Below, piece after piece: positions 13,130 to 20,677 of a stretch of DNA of 25,454 nt. The notes below the pieces were generated by a model. The model worked only from the letters and a program-made list of their open reading frames with translations. It had not been told where the DNA came from and made no database searches. The position numbers and the translations under genes are program-made. This DNA comes from an uncultured bacterium (GTDB lineage Bacteria; Cyanobacteriota; Vampirovibrionia; Gastranaerophilales; Gastranaerophilaceae). The stretch is taken from NCBI GenBank assembly GCA_900550295.1, contig URRM01000017.1, forward strand, positions 1-25,454, written 5' to 3'. Each line of letters starts with the position of its first letter. Position 1 is the stretch's first letter.

Positions 13130-15500
13130 CTTCGCCTGCGCCAAGCATATCGTGGAAGACTTTTTCACCTTTGTTAAAGAAATAGTCTACTGTTTGCGCT
13201 TTCAAAATTTCTTCTTGCTTTTGACGTTGTTGTTCTTCAACTTGTTTTCTATTTTCTTCAATTTTTTGTTTAATTTTATTGTTTTCAAAGAAGGCTTTAA
13301 TTTTTTCTTCTTCTCTCTGTTTATTAATAGTGGATTTTTTAACAAAAGCTTTTGGAGCGGTGCGTTTGGGAGCACTATATTGCGGAGCTTCGTATTTTTT
13401 TCGGGAAGGTGCAACAAAATTTGCCCCAAAACCACTTGTAGGTTTTACGTAACCATCAGAATTTGAAGTTGCAAAGCTTGAAGACGAAGATTTCATTTTT
13501 TGAACGGCACTTCTGAATGTTGATTGAGATGTAAACGTTTCAGAAGATGTAGTAGAATCAAGCAGTTGAGGTGGAATTTCCTCCAAGAAACGGCTTGGGT
13601 TGTAATATTTATATTCACCCCACATTTGACGTCGTTTTGCTGAAGATAAGTATAATTCTTCCTCTGCACGTGTAACACCAACGTACATCAAGCGTCTTTC
13701 TTCTTCCAATTCACTTGCAGAATTAAAAGTTCTTTGGTGAGGGAAAGTTCCTTCTTCAAGTCCTGCAAGGAAAACAATCGGAAACTCAAGCCCTTTTGCA
13801 GAGTGAAGTGTCATCAACGTAACATTATTGGCAATCTCGTCCATTCCGTCAATATCTGACACCAAAGCTACTTGAGATAAGAATTCACCTAAGATATTAT
13901 CAGGTTCTTCCGATTCAAATTCGCTCGCTACGTTTACCAACTCTTGCAAGTTTTCAATTCTTGCCTCGTCTTCCGGTGTATTTTCTGCTTGCAACATTCT
14001 GATATAGCCTGTATGTTCCAAAACCAAGCCTAAAAACTCCGCTAATTCATAACTTGTAGAAACTTCTCTAAGTTTGTCGATAAGCATTTTAAAGTCTTTA
14101 AGTTTTATTTGAGTTTTTGAGTTTAACTCTGATTCTTCAATAATTTCAATAGCTTCCATCAAACTGATGTCATGTTGGTCAGCAAATTTTTGCAAGTTTG
14201 AAATTGAAGTTTCACCGATTGCACGTTTTGGCACATTTACAATACGTTTGAAACTTTGAGAATCGTTTGGGTTATAAATTAATTTTAAATATGCAATAGC
14301 ATCTTTAATTTCTTGCCTGTCATAGAATTTCATACCGCCATAAACTTTGTACGGAATAGAATTTGCCATGCAAGCTTCTTCAATTGCACGAGATTGAGCG
14401 TTTGTACGGTAAAGTATTGCATATTTGTTGTAATCACCATCACAAGTCGCTTTAATTGTGGATGCAATATAATTTGCTTCATCCGAATCATCTTGAGCTT
14501 CGTAATAGTGAATTTTTTCGCCGTCACCTTTGTTTGAAAACAGAACTTTATCAACACGTTCTTCGTTATTTTCAATAATTGCATTTGCAGCTTTTAAGAT
14601 ATTTTCAGTTGAACGGTAATTTTGTTCCAATTTAATTACTTTAGAATTCATAAAGTCTTTTTGGAAACCTAAAATAATTTTGTAATCAGCACCACGCCAA
14701 CTGTAAATTGATTGATCTACATCACCTACAACGCAAAGTGAACGAGAATCAGGAATTTTGTCTGACAAATTAGTATAAAGCATATTGACTAATTTATATT
14801 GAGCAATGTTTGTATCTTGAAACTCATCAACAAGAATGTGTTCAAAACGAGAGAAATATTTTTCTCTGACATCAGGATTTTGTTCAAACAACTTTACAGC
14901 AAGCATAAGCATATCATCAAAGTCGATTGCATTATTATTATTTAATGTATTTTCATATTCCTCAAAAACCGCAGCAATTTTTTGCGCCTTAAAATCTCTA
15001 GCAAAAGTTGCAAAACGGTGGGCATCTTCCATTTTGTTTTTAGCGTTTGAAATTACTGTTCTGACATATTTTGGCTGATAAACCTTGTCATCAAGATTAA
15101 GTTTTTTCAATGCATTTTTAACGACAGCCATACAATCTGAATCATCATAAATTGTAAAATTATGATCTAATTTTTTACCAGATTGGAAAGCATAATTTTC
15201 AATATCTTGGCGCAAAATTCTACCGCAAATACTATGGAATGTACCTACCCACATATATTTAACAGTTTCTTCGCCCAAAATATTTCCTAAACGTTCACGC
15301 ATTTCTCTTGCGGCTTTGTTAGTAAATGTTACAGCCAAGATTTCACGGGGCTTTACACCATTTTGAACCAAATACGCAATACGAGATGTAAGGACCTTTG
15401 TTTTACCCGAACCGGCACCTGCCAAAATCAACAAAGGACCTTTAGTCGTTTTAACCGCCTCAACTTGACGTTCATTAAGATTGTTTAATATGTTTTCCAT
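13023..15500 (-). CDS. pcrA: ATP-dependent DNA helicase PcrA/UvrD
   Basis: A superfamily 1A 3'-5' helicase of 825 residues acting in nucleotide excision repair, recombination control and removal of stalled RNA polymerase. Visible motifs: Q motif LNERQVEAV (8-16), Walker A AGAGSGKT (27-34), Ia FTNKAAREMRER, II VDEFQDTN, III VVGDVDQSIYSWRGAD, IV LEQNYRST, V TLMTLHSAKGLEF and VI RRLMYVGVTRAEEELYL. After the helicase core comes a long low-complexity, then Glu/Gln/Lys-rich coiled-coil linker (about 660-765), and the last 50 residues (KGEKVFHDMLGAGEV...) form the Tudor-like domain that in PcrA binds RNA polymerase. The longer linker explains the size above the usual 720-750. It is monocistronic and divergent from the operon at 15580. 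Confidence 0.95.
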   Translation of the reverse strand: MENILNNLNERQVEAVKTTKGPLLILAGAGSGKTKVLTSRIAYLVQNGVKPREILAVTFTNKAAREMRERLGNILGEETVKYMWVGTFHSICGRILRQDIENYAFQSGKKLDHNFTIYDDSDCMAVVKNALKKLNLDDKVYQPKYVRTVISNAKNKMEDAHRFATFARDFKAQKIAAVFEEYENTLNNNNAIDFDDMLMLAVKLFEQNPDVREKYFSRFEHILVDEFQDTNIAQYKLVNMLYTNLSDKIPDSRSLCVVGDVDQSIYSWRGADYKIILGFQKDFMNSKVIKLEQNYRSTENILKAANAIIENNEERVDKVLFSNKGDGEKIHYYEAQDDSDEANYIASTIKATCDGDYNKYAILYRTNAQSRAIEEACMANSIPYKVYGGMKFYDRQEIKDAIAYLKLIYNPNDSQSFKRIVNVPKRAIGETSISNLQKFADQHDISLMEAIEIIEESELNSKTQIKLKDFKMLIDKLREVSTSYELAEFLGLVLEHTGYIRMLQAENTPEDEARIENLQELVNVASEFESEEPDNILGEFLSQVALVSDIDGMDEIANNVTLMTLHSAKGLEFPIVFLAGLEEGTFPHQRTFNSASELEEERRLMYVGVTRAEEELYLSSAKRRQMWGEYKYYNPSRFLEEIPPQLLDSTTSSETFTSQSTFRSAVQKMKSSSSSFATSNSDGYVKPTSGFGANFVAPSRKKYEAPQYSAPKRTAPKAFVKKSTINKQREEEKIKAFFENNKIKQKIEENRKQVEEQQRQKQEEILKAQTVDYFFNKGEKVFHDMLGAGEVIDVIQVGDSTMYTIDFGAKGKKAMDAQYARLKKI

Positions 15501-15537
15501 ATCCCCTGTTCAAAAAAAATATATTTGTGATAATATG

Positions 15538-15565
15538 ATTATACTATAACATAATATTTTGTAAA
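15538..15565 (-). promoter_or_regulatory. Sigma-70-type promoter of pcrA
   Basis: On the minus strand, TTTACA (15565-15560), a 16-nt spacer and TATAAT (15543-15538). It lies in the 79-nt AT-rich gap shared with the divergent operon at 15580, whose own promoter I could not place with confidence. Confidence 0.6.
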
Positions 15566-15579
15566 AGGTAGAGGAAAAT

Positions 15580-16173
15580 ATGGCAGACATTGAAACAATT
15601 AAATTATTAGGCGAAGATAACGAAGGTTCAAATCAAGGTTCAATCATGGTGCCTCTTGATGATTTAGACTCAGTATCAAACGATTCACCTGATACAGTCG
15701 ATGAATTAGCTATGGAATTGGCTACAATTCAACAATCTGCTAAAAGAATTGCAGTTATCGGCAGCAGAAACTTAGCAATTACTCACCAACAAATTATTGA
15801 AACACTTGTTACAGCTTTAGCACAACAAGGTAACACAATTATTACATCAGGTGGTTCTTCAGGTACAAACGCAGCTACAATCCGTGGTGCGATGAAGGCT
15901 AATCCTGACAAATTAAAGGTAATCTTACCTCAAACTATCGGTCAACAACCTTCTGACGTTCAAGACCAATTAATCGGTGTTCCAAACATCGTTGAACATC
16001 CGGACAGAGCTATGATGACTCTTGCTGATGCATCTAGAGTTTGCAACAGAGAAATTATTGACGATTGCAACCAATTAATCTGTTTCTTATCTCATACAAG
16101 TAAAACTCTTCATGGTGCTATTGAATACGCAGAAGAAGGTCACAAGGTTATTACAGCTTTCTACCTAGATTAA
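15580..16173 (+). CDS. SLOG/DprA-like Rossmann protein of the cyanobacterial type
   Basis: A 197-residue protein with an acidic, variable N-terminus (1-55) and one Rossmann-like SLOG domain: IAVIGSRNLAITHQQII (about 57-73), then ITSGGSSGTNAATIRGAMKA (about 89-108), which is the nucleotide- or nucleic-acid-binding Gly-rich loop, and ILPQTI. Cyanobacteria carry a conserved family of this length and motif order, usually annotated as DNA recombination-mediator protein A, and the shared THQQ, ITSG.SGTNAA.I.GAM and QLICF blocks are distinctive. A role in DNA uptake or recombination is only inherited from the DprA name; the domain also occurs in lysine-decarboxylase-like nucleotide enzymes. It is the first gene of a seven-gene operon, with AGAGG before the ATG. 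Confidence 0.8.
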   Translation: MADIETIKLLGEDNEGSNQGSIMVPLDDLDSVSNDSPDTVDELAMELATIQQSAKRIAVIGSRNLAITHQQIIETLVTALAQQGNTIITSGGSSGTNAATIRGAMKANPDKLKVILPQTIGQQPSDVQDQLIGVPNIVEHPDRAMMTLADASRVCNREIIDDCNQLICFLSHTSKTLHGAIEYAEEGHKVITAFYLD

Positions 16174-16178
16174 TCTTT

Positions 16179-17348
16179 ATGGATTTAATTAAAAAACTTA
16201 CAGGTAAAAACCAAGCTGATTATGAGCAAGCTGCTGCGCATATTATTAACAATGCAGACAACAAAGCATTTGAAGAATTAGTTTCTAAAGAAGATTTTTT
16301 ATTTGATTTTATCAAGCAAAATGTTTCTAAGCGCTTAGAGCATGCTTGCAACAAAAATAATTTCAAAAATCTTTTAACTTTTTTGAGTTGCTATTCACCA
16401 TCCTACGCTGATTTTATTGCTAACACTTTAGCCAAATTTGCCGATGATGAAGTTTTGAGCAAAATGAAAGACTTGTTAAATAACGGAAATGACAGTGAAA
16501 AATGTTATGCCGTAAAATTCTATTCTTATTATAAAGATAATGAAGTAATTGAAACATTAAAACAATACGCATTTTCAGAAGATGAACAACTTGCCTTCAA
16601 TTCTGCTCTTGCGCTTTCTTCTATGGGGGACAAATCATCACTTGATTTAGCAGTTGAAAAATTAAACTCTAATGATGATTTTGAAGTTTTAGCCGGCGTA
16701 AAATTTATTTCAACTTACGGTGAAAAGAGTTTATTAAGTAAAATCTTTGAAGTGATGAAAAAATCTTCTGTTTCAGAATATATCGCAAGTGAAATAGGCT
16801 ATATGGAAAGCCTTCTAAAACTTTTGAATTCTGAACATTATTCAGACACTTTACTTGCTATATACAACATTTTACAAGGTTTAGGGGAAATCGTTCCGCT
16901 TTCAAGCGTATTTTTATTCCAATTATATGAAGTGTTTGAACGTTTAATCTTCTGCGAACCTAATTCTAAAAATGCTGTTATATTATTGACAGCAAGAAAC
17001 AAGTTCAATCAACTTACAGAAAATGACGAATATTTATTTGACGAAGACAAAAACACAAAAGAAGAAATTAACGCAATAAAAGCGCTTCTAAACGATAATT
17101 TAGACGACGATTTAGACAATTTTATTGCACCGGAATTAAATGAAAATAGTGATTTTGTTTCTCCGGCTTTGGATTTAATAAAACATAGCGACTTAATTCG
17201 TAACTTGTTAACTTCTAAAAATCAAACTATCATCTTAAAATCTTTGGAGGCTTTAAAATCGTTAAATGATTTAACTCAATTAGACAAAGACAAAGCATTA
17301 GAAAAAATTACAGACGAAAACATAAAAGCGATTGTTTTAGCGCTTTAA
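16179..17348 (+). CDS. HEAT-repeat-like alpha-helical protein, unknown function
   Basis: A 389-residue soluble protein made of repeated amphipathic helix pairs. Units such as VIETLKQYAFSEDEQLAFNS, ALALSSMGDKSSLDLAVEKL and the following FEVLAGVKFISTYGEKSLL look like HEAT/ARM-type repeats, mostly between residues 95 and 215. The C-terminal third (about 285-345) is very acidic, with LNDNLDDDLDNF. There is no signal peptide and no catalytic motif. Such proteins act as scaffolds or partner-binding surfaces. It lies 5 nt after the SLOG gene and 10 nt before the Nudix gene, so it is probably cotranslated with them and may partner the SLOG protein. Confidence 0.7.
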   Translation: MDLIKKLTGKNQADYEQAAAHIINNADNKAFEELVSKEDFLFDFIKQNVSKRLEHACNKNNFKNLLTFLSCYSPSYADFIANTLAKFADDEVLSKMKDLLNNGNDSEKCYAVKFYSYYKDNEVIETLKQYAFSEDEQLAFNSALALSSMGDKSSLDLAVEKLNSNDDFEVLAGVKFISTYGEKSLLSKIFEVMKKSSVSEYIASEIGYMESLLKLLNSEHYSDTLLAIYNILQGLGEIVPLSSVFLFQLYEVFERLIFCEPNSKNAVILLTARNKFNQLTENDEYLFDEDKNTKEEINAIKALLNDNLDDDLDNFIAPELNENSDFVSPALDLIKHSDLIRNLLTSKNQTIILKSLEALKSLNDLTQLDKDKALEKITDENIKAIVLAL

Positions 17349-17358
17349 GGGGTATGAA

Positions 17359-17889
17359 ATGGAATTTACAGAAAAAACATTATCAAGCAAAGTTGCTTAC
17401 GACGGCAAAGTTGTTCACGTTGAATTTGACGAAATTGAAACAGCTGACGGACATAAAAGCTTTAGAGAAGTAGTCAGACACCCGGGTGGAGTCGTTGTTG
17501 TTGCTGAAACTAACGAAGGAAAAGTTTTGTTAGTTAAACAATATCGCTACCCACTTGCAAATACAAATTTGGAACTTCCTGCAGGTAAGCTTGAATACGG
17601 TGAAAATCCTGATGAAGCTTGCAAACGTGAACTTGAAGAAGAAACAGGTTACGATGCTAAAACGTGGAAATCTTTAGGTTACATCAATACAACTCCCGGA
17701 ATTTGTGATGAAAAATTATATTTATACTATGCAAAAGATTTAACATACAACAAACCACATCCGGATGAGGGTGAAATTTTACAACTTTTTGAATATACTA
17801 AAGAAGAAGTTTTTGCTATGATTAAAAATGGCGAAATTAACGATTCAAAAACACTTTGCGCACTATTAAGAGCATACAAAATTGATTAA
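17359..17889 (+). CDS. Nudix hydrolase, ADP-ribose pyrophosphatase type
   Basis: A 176-residue Nudix enzyme, probably splitting ADP-ribose or a related nucleoside-diphosphate sugar into AMP and a sugar phosphate with Mg2+. The Nudix box is complete: G76-x5-E82-x7-R90-E91-L-x-E94-E95-x-G97. The N-terminal strand region (about 1-45) and VLLVKQYRYPLANTNLELPAGK before the box match ADP-ribose pyrophosphatases (NudF-like) rather than MutT. It sits in the operon 10 nt after the HEAT-like gene and 11 nt before the HAD gene. Confidence 0.9.
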   Translation: MEFTEKTLSSKVAYDGKVVHVEFDEIETADGHKSFREVVRHPGGVVVVAETNEGKVLLVKQYRYPLANTNLELPAGKLEYGENPDEACKRELEEETGYDAKTWKSLGYINTTPGICDEKLYLYYAKDLTYNKPHPDEGEILQLFEYTKEEVFAMIKNGEINDSKTLCALLRAYKID

Positions 17890-17900
17890 GGAAAAATAAA

Positions 17901-18713
17901 ATGACAATAAAAATGGTTGCAACAGACGTAGATGGAACAATTTTAAGATATTCCGGTGAATTTACACCCGAAGTTATAGATTGCATAAAAAGCCTTGATA
18001 ACAATGGGATTAAGGTTGTTATTGTTACAGGCAGAATGCACAAATCCGCAAAGAAAATTGCAGACCAATTAGGACTTAAAAATGCGATCGTATCTTATCA
18101 AGGGGCACTTGTTAGAGAAAATACAACAGAACAAGAAACTTTATACGAAAGACACATCCCAACTGAAACAGCCTTCAAAATTATTGATTGGGCTCATAAT
18201 GAAAATATTCATATGAATTTGTATATGAACGACAACCTTTATGTTGAAAAAGAGGATGAAATTACACACAAATACGCTGATTATCAAAAAATTCCTTTCA
18301 CGGCAAAACCCTTCTCAGAATTGGAATTGGATAATATTAACAAATTAGTATTAATTGACTATGACAATCCTGAACGTGTGACTCGTTTGACTAAAAAACT
18401 TCAAGAAGATTTTCCTGAATTATTTATCGTAAAATCTTGCGATTTCTTCTGCGAAGTTTGTCACAAAGAAGCAACCAAAGGTGATGGTTTAAGAGCCTTG
18501 CAAAAACTTTACGGAATTTCTCAAGAAGAAACTCTTACAATCGGCGATCACAATAACGACATCGATTTACTAAAAGCCGGTGGTGTAAAAGTTGCAATGG
18601 GCAACGGAACCGATGAACTTAAAGCCGTAGCAGACTATGTTACAGACACTGTTGACAATAACGGATTCGTTAGAGCTATAGAAAAATTTGTAAAAGTAGG
18701 TGCAAATGTATAG
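17901..18713 (+). CDS. HAD-superfamily phosphatase, Cof type
   Basis: A 270-residue HAD IIB (Cof-like) sugar- or nucleotide-phosphate phosphatase. The four HAD motifs are present: nucleophile D9 and acid D11 in ATDVDGTIL, the threonine in VIVTGRMHKSA, the lysine in EATKGDGLRAL, and GDHNNDIDLL with the metal-binding Asp pair. The IIB cap fills about residues 80-190. The substrate is not predictable; Cof-type enzymes are often broad. The last 8 nt overlap the start of ispF, so the two are translationally coupled. Confidence 0.9.
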   Translation: MTIKMVATDVDGTILRYSGEFTPEVIDCIKSLDNNGIKVVIVTGRMHKSAKKIADQLGLKNAIVSYQGALVRENTTEQETLYERHIPTETAFKIIDWAHNENIHMNLYMNDNLYVEKEDEITHKYADYQKIPFTAKPFSELELDNINKLVLIDYDNPERVTRLTKKLQEDFPELFIVKSCDFFCEVCHKEATKGDGLRALQKLYGISQEETLTIGDHNNDIDLLKAGGVKVAMGNGTDELKAVADYVTDTVDNNGFVRAIEKFVKVGANV

Positions 18714-19185
18714 AATTGGACTAGGATATGACATCCACAGACTTGACGTTGACAGAGATTTAATTATCGGAGGGGTTAAAATTCCTCACGTAACAGGGCT
18801 TGTAGGTCACTCTGATGCTGATGTACTTATTCACGCAATCATTGATGCTATGTTTGGAGCACTTGCTCTTGGTGACATCGGCACACATTTTCCCGATACT
18901 GATGAAAAATACAAAGGAATTTCAAGTATCTTATTGCTACAACACGCTTATAGATTGATTCAAGAGGAAGGCTATGTTATCAACAACCTTGACTGCAACA
19001 TCATTGCGCAGGCTCCTAAGATGAAACCGCACATTCCGGCTATGCAAAAAGAACTTGCAAAACATCTTGGGGTTGATGTAAACTTGATTTCAATTAAGGC
19101 TAAAACTAACGAACAAATGGATGCCGTTGGTGAAAAAAAAGCAATTGAAGCAAATGCCGTAATTATGCTTAGAAAGAAGGATTAA
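18706..19185 (+). CDS. ispF: 2-C-methyl-D-erythritol 2,4-cyclodiphosphate synthase
   Basis: IspF forms the cyclic diphosphate intermediate (MEcPP) of the MEP isoprenoid pathway. Metal ligands are visible at D9 and H11 (RIGLGYDIHRL) and H43 (SDADVLIH), matching D8, H10 and H42 of E. coli. DIGTHFPDTD and the C-terminal TTNE-like TNEQMDAVGE complete the family pattern. At 159 residues the length is typical. I chose the ATG at 18706; a GTG two codons upstream (18700) is in frame, but the family starts MYRIG/MRIG and AGGTG serves as the ribosome site for 18706. It overlaps the HAD stop by 8 nt. dxr of the same pathway lies 5 kb downstream. Confidence 0.96.
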   Translation: MYRIGLGYDIHRLDVDRDLIIGGVKIPHVTGLVGHSDADVLIHAIIDAMFGALALGDIGTHFPDTDEKYKGISSILLLQHAYRLIQEEGYVINNLDCNIIAQAPKMKPHIPAMQKELAKHLGVDVNLISIKAKTNEQMDAVGEKKAIEANAVIMLRKKD

Positions 19186-19186
19186 G

Positions 19187-19567
19187 ATGAAATTTTTACA
19201 CGCTATGATTAGAGTTAAAGATGTAGAAAAATCTTTAGAGTTCTATCAAAAATTGTTAAATATGACTATCGCTAAGAAAAAAAGACTTGACGATTGCGAA
19301 TTGATATACTTAGAAGACGAAGAACATACTGCTCAAATCGAATTGACAGTTAACGATGAAATTCCTAAAGAAGGATACGTTAATGGCAATGCCTTTGGAC
19401 ACTTTGCTTTTTCTGTAGACTCAATGGAAAAATTTACAGAAAAATTACACGCACTAGGTTACGAATATTTTTACGAACCTTATGTGGTTTTCTCAGGTAC
19501 AAAAATTGCCTTTGTTAAAGATCCTGACAACAATGAAATTGAATTAATCGAGCACGTTAATGGATAA
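19187..19567 (+). CDS. Glyoxalase/VOC-superfamily protein
   Basis: A 126-residue vicinal-oxygen-chelate protein resembling lactoylglutathione lyase. Two beta-alpha-beta-beta-beta modules are visible: HAMIRVKDVEKSLEFYQKLL (5-24) and FGHFAFSVDSMEKFTEKL (about 70-87). Likely metal ligands are H5, the Glu in IELTV, H72 (FGHFAF) and the Glu in NNEIELIE, as in glyoxalase I. It would detoxify methylglyoxal if the assignment holds, though other VOC enzymes share this pattern. One base separates it from ispF, and its end overlaps gmhA by 8 nt. Confidence 0.82.
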   Translation: MKFLHAMIRVKDVEKSLEFYQKLLNMTIAKKKRLDDCELIYLEDEEHTAQIELTVNDEIPKEGYVNGNAFGHFAFSVDSMEKFTEKLHALGYEYFYEPYVVFSGTKIAFVKDPDNNEIELIEHVNG

Positions 19568-20135
19568 TCAAATTAAAACATACATTCAAAATTCAATAGA
19601 AATCCGCAAAAATATTCTTGCGGATGAAGAAATGTTTGAAAAAGTTAAAGAAATTAGCAACAAAATTATTTCAGCTCTAAAAAGCGAAAACAAAATTTTG
19701 TTTGTAGGAAACGGTGGTTCGGCAAGTGATTGCGACCATTTAGCAACAGAATTCGTGTCTAAGTTCTACAAAGATAGACATGCCTTCAATGCAATTTCTT
19801 TGACCTCTAACAACGCTCTTATTACAGCTCTATCAAACGATTTTAGCTATGACAAAGCGTTTTCAAGACAAATTGAAGCAATTGGCAAAAAAGGCGACAT
19901 TCTGATTGCTCTTTCAACCTCAGGAAACTCAAAAAACGTAGTTAATGCCATAAAAGTTGCAAACGAAATGGGTTTAACAACGGTTGGTTTAACAGGACAA
20001 ACACCATGTGAGATGGACAAAATTTGTAACATTTTGGTTAAAATTCCATCTTCAGAAACACCTGCAATTCAAGAAGCGCAAACAATGCTAGGACATCTTA
20101 TCTGCAAAATTGTCGAAGATGAATTGCTTGTATAA
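19560..20135 (+). CDS. gmhA: Sedoheptulose-7-phosphate isomerase (SIS domain)
   Basis: GmhA converts sedoheptulose 7-phosphate to D-glycero-manno-heptose 7-phosphate, the first step to heptose for LPS core or S-layer sugars. The 191-residue SIS-domain protein shows FVGNGGSASDCDHLATEFV (48-66) and ALSTSGNSKNVVNA, the phosphate-binding loops. The catalytic Glu (E64, ATEFV) and His (H179, MLGHLICK) correspond to E65 and H180 of E. coli GmhA. Its presence supports a Gram-negative envelope. It is the last gene of the operon, followed by a large terminator. Confidence 0.93.
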   Translation: MDNQIKTYIQNSIEIRKNILADEEMFEKVKEISNKIISALKSENKILFVGNGGSASDCDHLATEFVSKFYKDRHAFNAISLTSNNALITALSNDFSYDKAFSRQIEAIGKKGDILIALSTSGNSKNVVNAIKVANEMGLTTVGLTGQTPCEMDKICNILVKIPSSETPAIQEAQTMLGHLICKIVEDELLV

Positions 20136-20183
20136 TTAGTCCGAATCTTACGACGTAAATAACTATTATATTTCAAAAGAAAG

Positions 20184-20253
20184 AAAAAGCTAAGCAAGAA
20201 GTCTTTGCAATAATGACATAAGACTTCTTTTAATATAAGACTATAGCTTTTTT
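20184..20253 (+). terminator. Large two-stem intrinsic terminator after gmhA
   Basis: Inner stem AAGAAGTCTT/AAGACTTCTT (20196-20205 with 20220-20229, 10 perfect pairs) sits within an outer stem AAAAAGCTA/TAGCTTTTT (20184-20192 with 20244-20252), the latter ending in the T run. It closes the seven-gene operon. Confidence 0.75.
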
Positions 20254-20311
20254 GTTAGTTAACAAGCACACTATATATTACATTTTAGGGCTGATTCATT
20301 TTATTATTTCC

Positions 20312-20384
20312 TTAACAAAACTTCATATTTTGAGCCATGCTTGCAATTTTTCATGAGAAAAATACTTTATATATATGTAAGAGG
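20312..20384 (+). promoter_or_regulatory. Shared non-canonical promoter element, copy C
   Basis: TGCAAT (20342-20347) and TACTTTATATA (20363-20373) keep the 21-nt start-to-start distance of copies A and B, followed by TAAGAGG (20378-20384) in place of ACGAGAG. A TTAACA box at 20312-20317 is 2 nt closer than in copy B. It drives the 57-residue gene at 20414. Confidence 0.55.
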
Positions 20385-20413
20385 TATTAAAGAAACACAA
20401 GAGGAGAATTAAA

Positions 20414-20587
20414 ATGTTTGGATTAAATGGATTAAACAACGGTGCTATTAATGGTATTAACGGTATCGATGATAATAAAAAGAAACTAGATAATGTACAA
20501 CAACCACAAGTTGCATTTATCAACACTATTTTTGAAGGTTTCGGCGGAGCTAACAACTCAGGTTCTGAAGCTGCATTCAACGCTTAA
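20414..20587 (+). CDS. 57-residue Gly/Asn-rich small protein, unknown function
   Basis: Not recognised. The start has a strong ribosome site (GAGGAG, 8 nt upstream), its own promoter (copy C) and its own terminator at 20619, so this is a genuine small gene. The first 18 residues are built from short LNG/ING units (MFGLNGLNNGAINGINGI), mirrored in the DNA as near 9-nt repeats at about 20443-20469. A charged stretch (DDNKKKLD, 19-26) and a C-terminal half containing FEGFGGANNSGSEAAFNA follow. There is no signal peptide, no membrane helix, and no Gly-Gly leader of the bacteriocin kind. The Asn/Gly-rich head is reminiscent in composition of the transglycosylase head at 11252. Confidence 0.75.
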   Translation: MFGLNGLNNGAINGINGIDDNKKKLDNVQQPQVAFINTIFEGFGGANNSGSEAAFNA

Positions 20588-20618
20588 TCTTTAAAAAGAG
20601 TTACTGGATTTGGGGACT

Positions 20619-20667
20619 AAAAAAGACTTCATCTTTTATGGTGAAGCCTTTTTTGCGTTTTTTTTTT
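20619..20667. terminator. Bidirectional intrinsic terminator
   Basis: A 13-bp stem with one A-C mismatch (20619-20631 with 20642-20654) is flanked by A6 on one side and T6 plus T10 on the other. It can end both the 57-residue gene (plus) and the convergent nucleoside transporter gene (minus). Confidence 0.8.
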
Positions 20668-20677
20668 ATAAAATTAC

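Noticed and set aside
13017..13466. 149-codon plus-strand frame over the pcrA 3' end
   Set aside because: Antisense shadow of pcrA, Phe-rich from its Lys-rich linker, no ribosome site.
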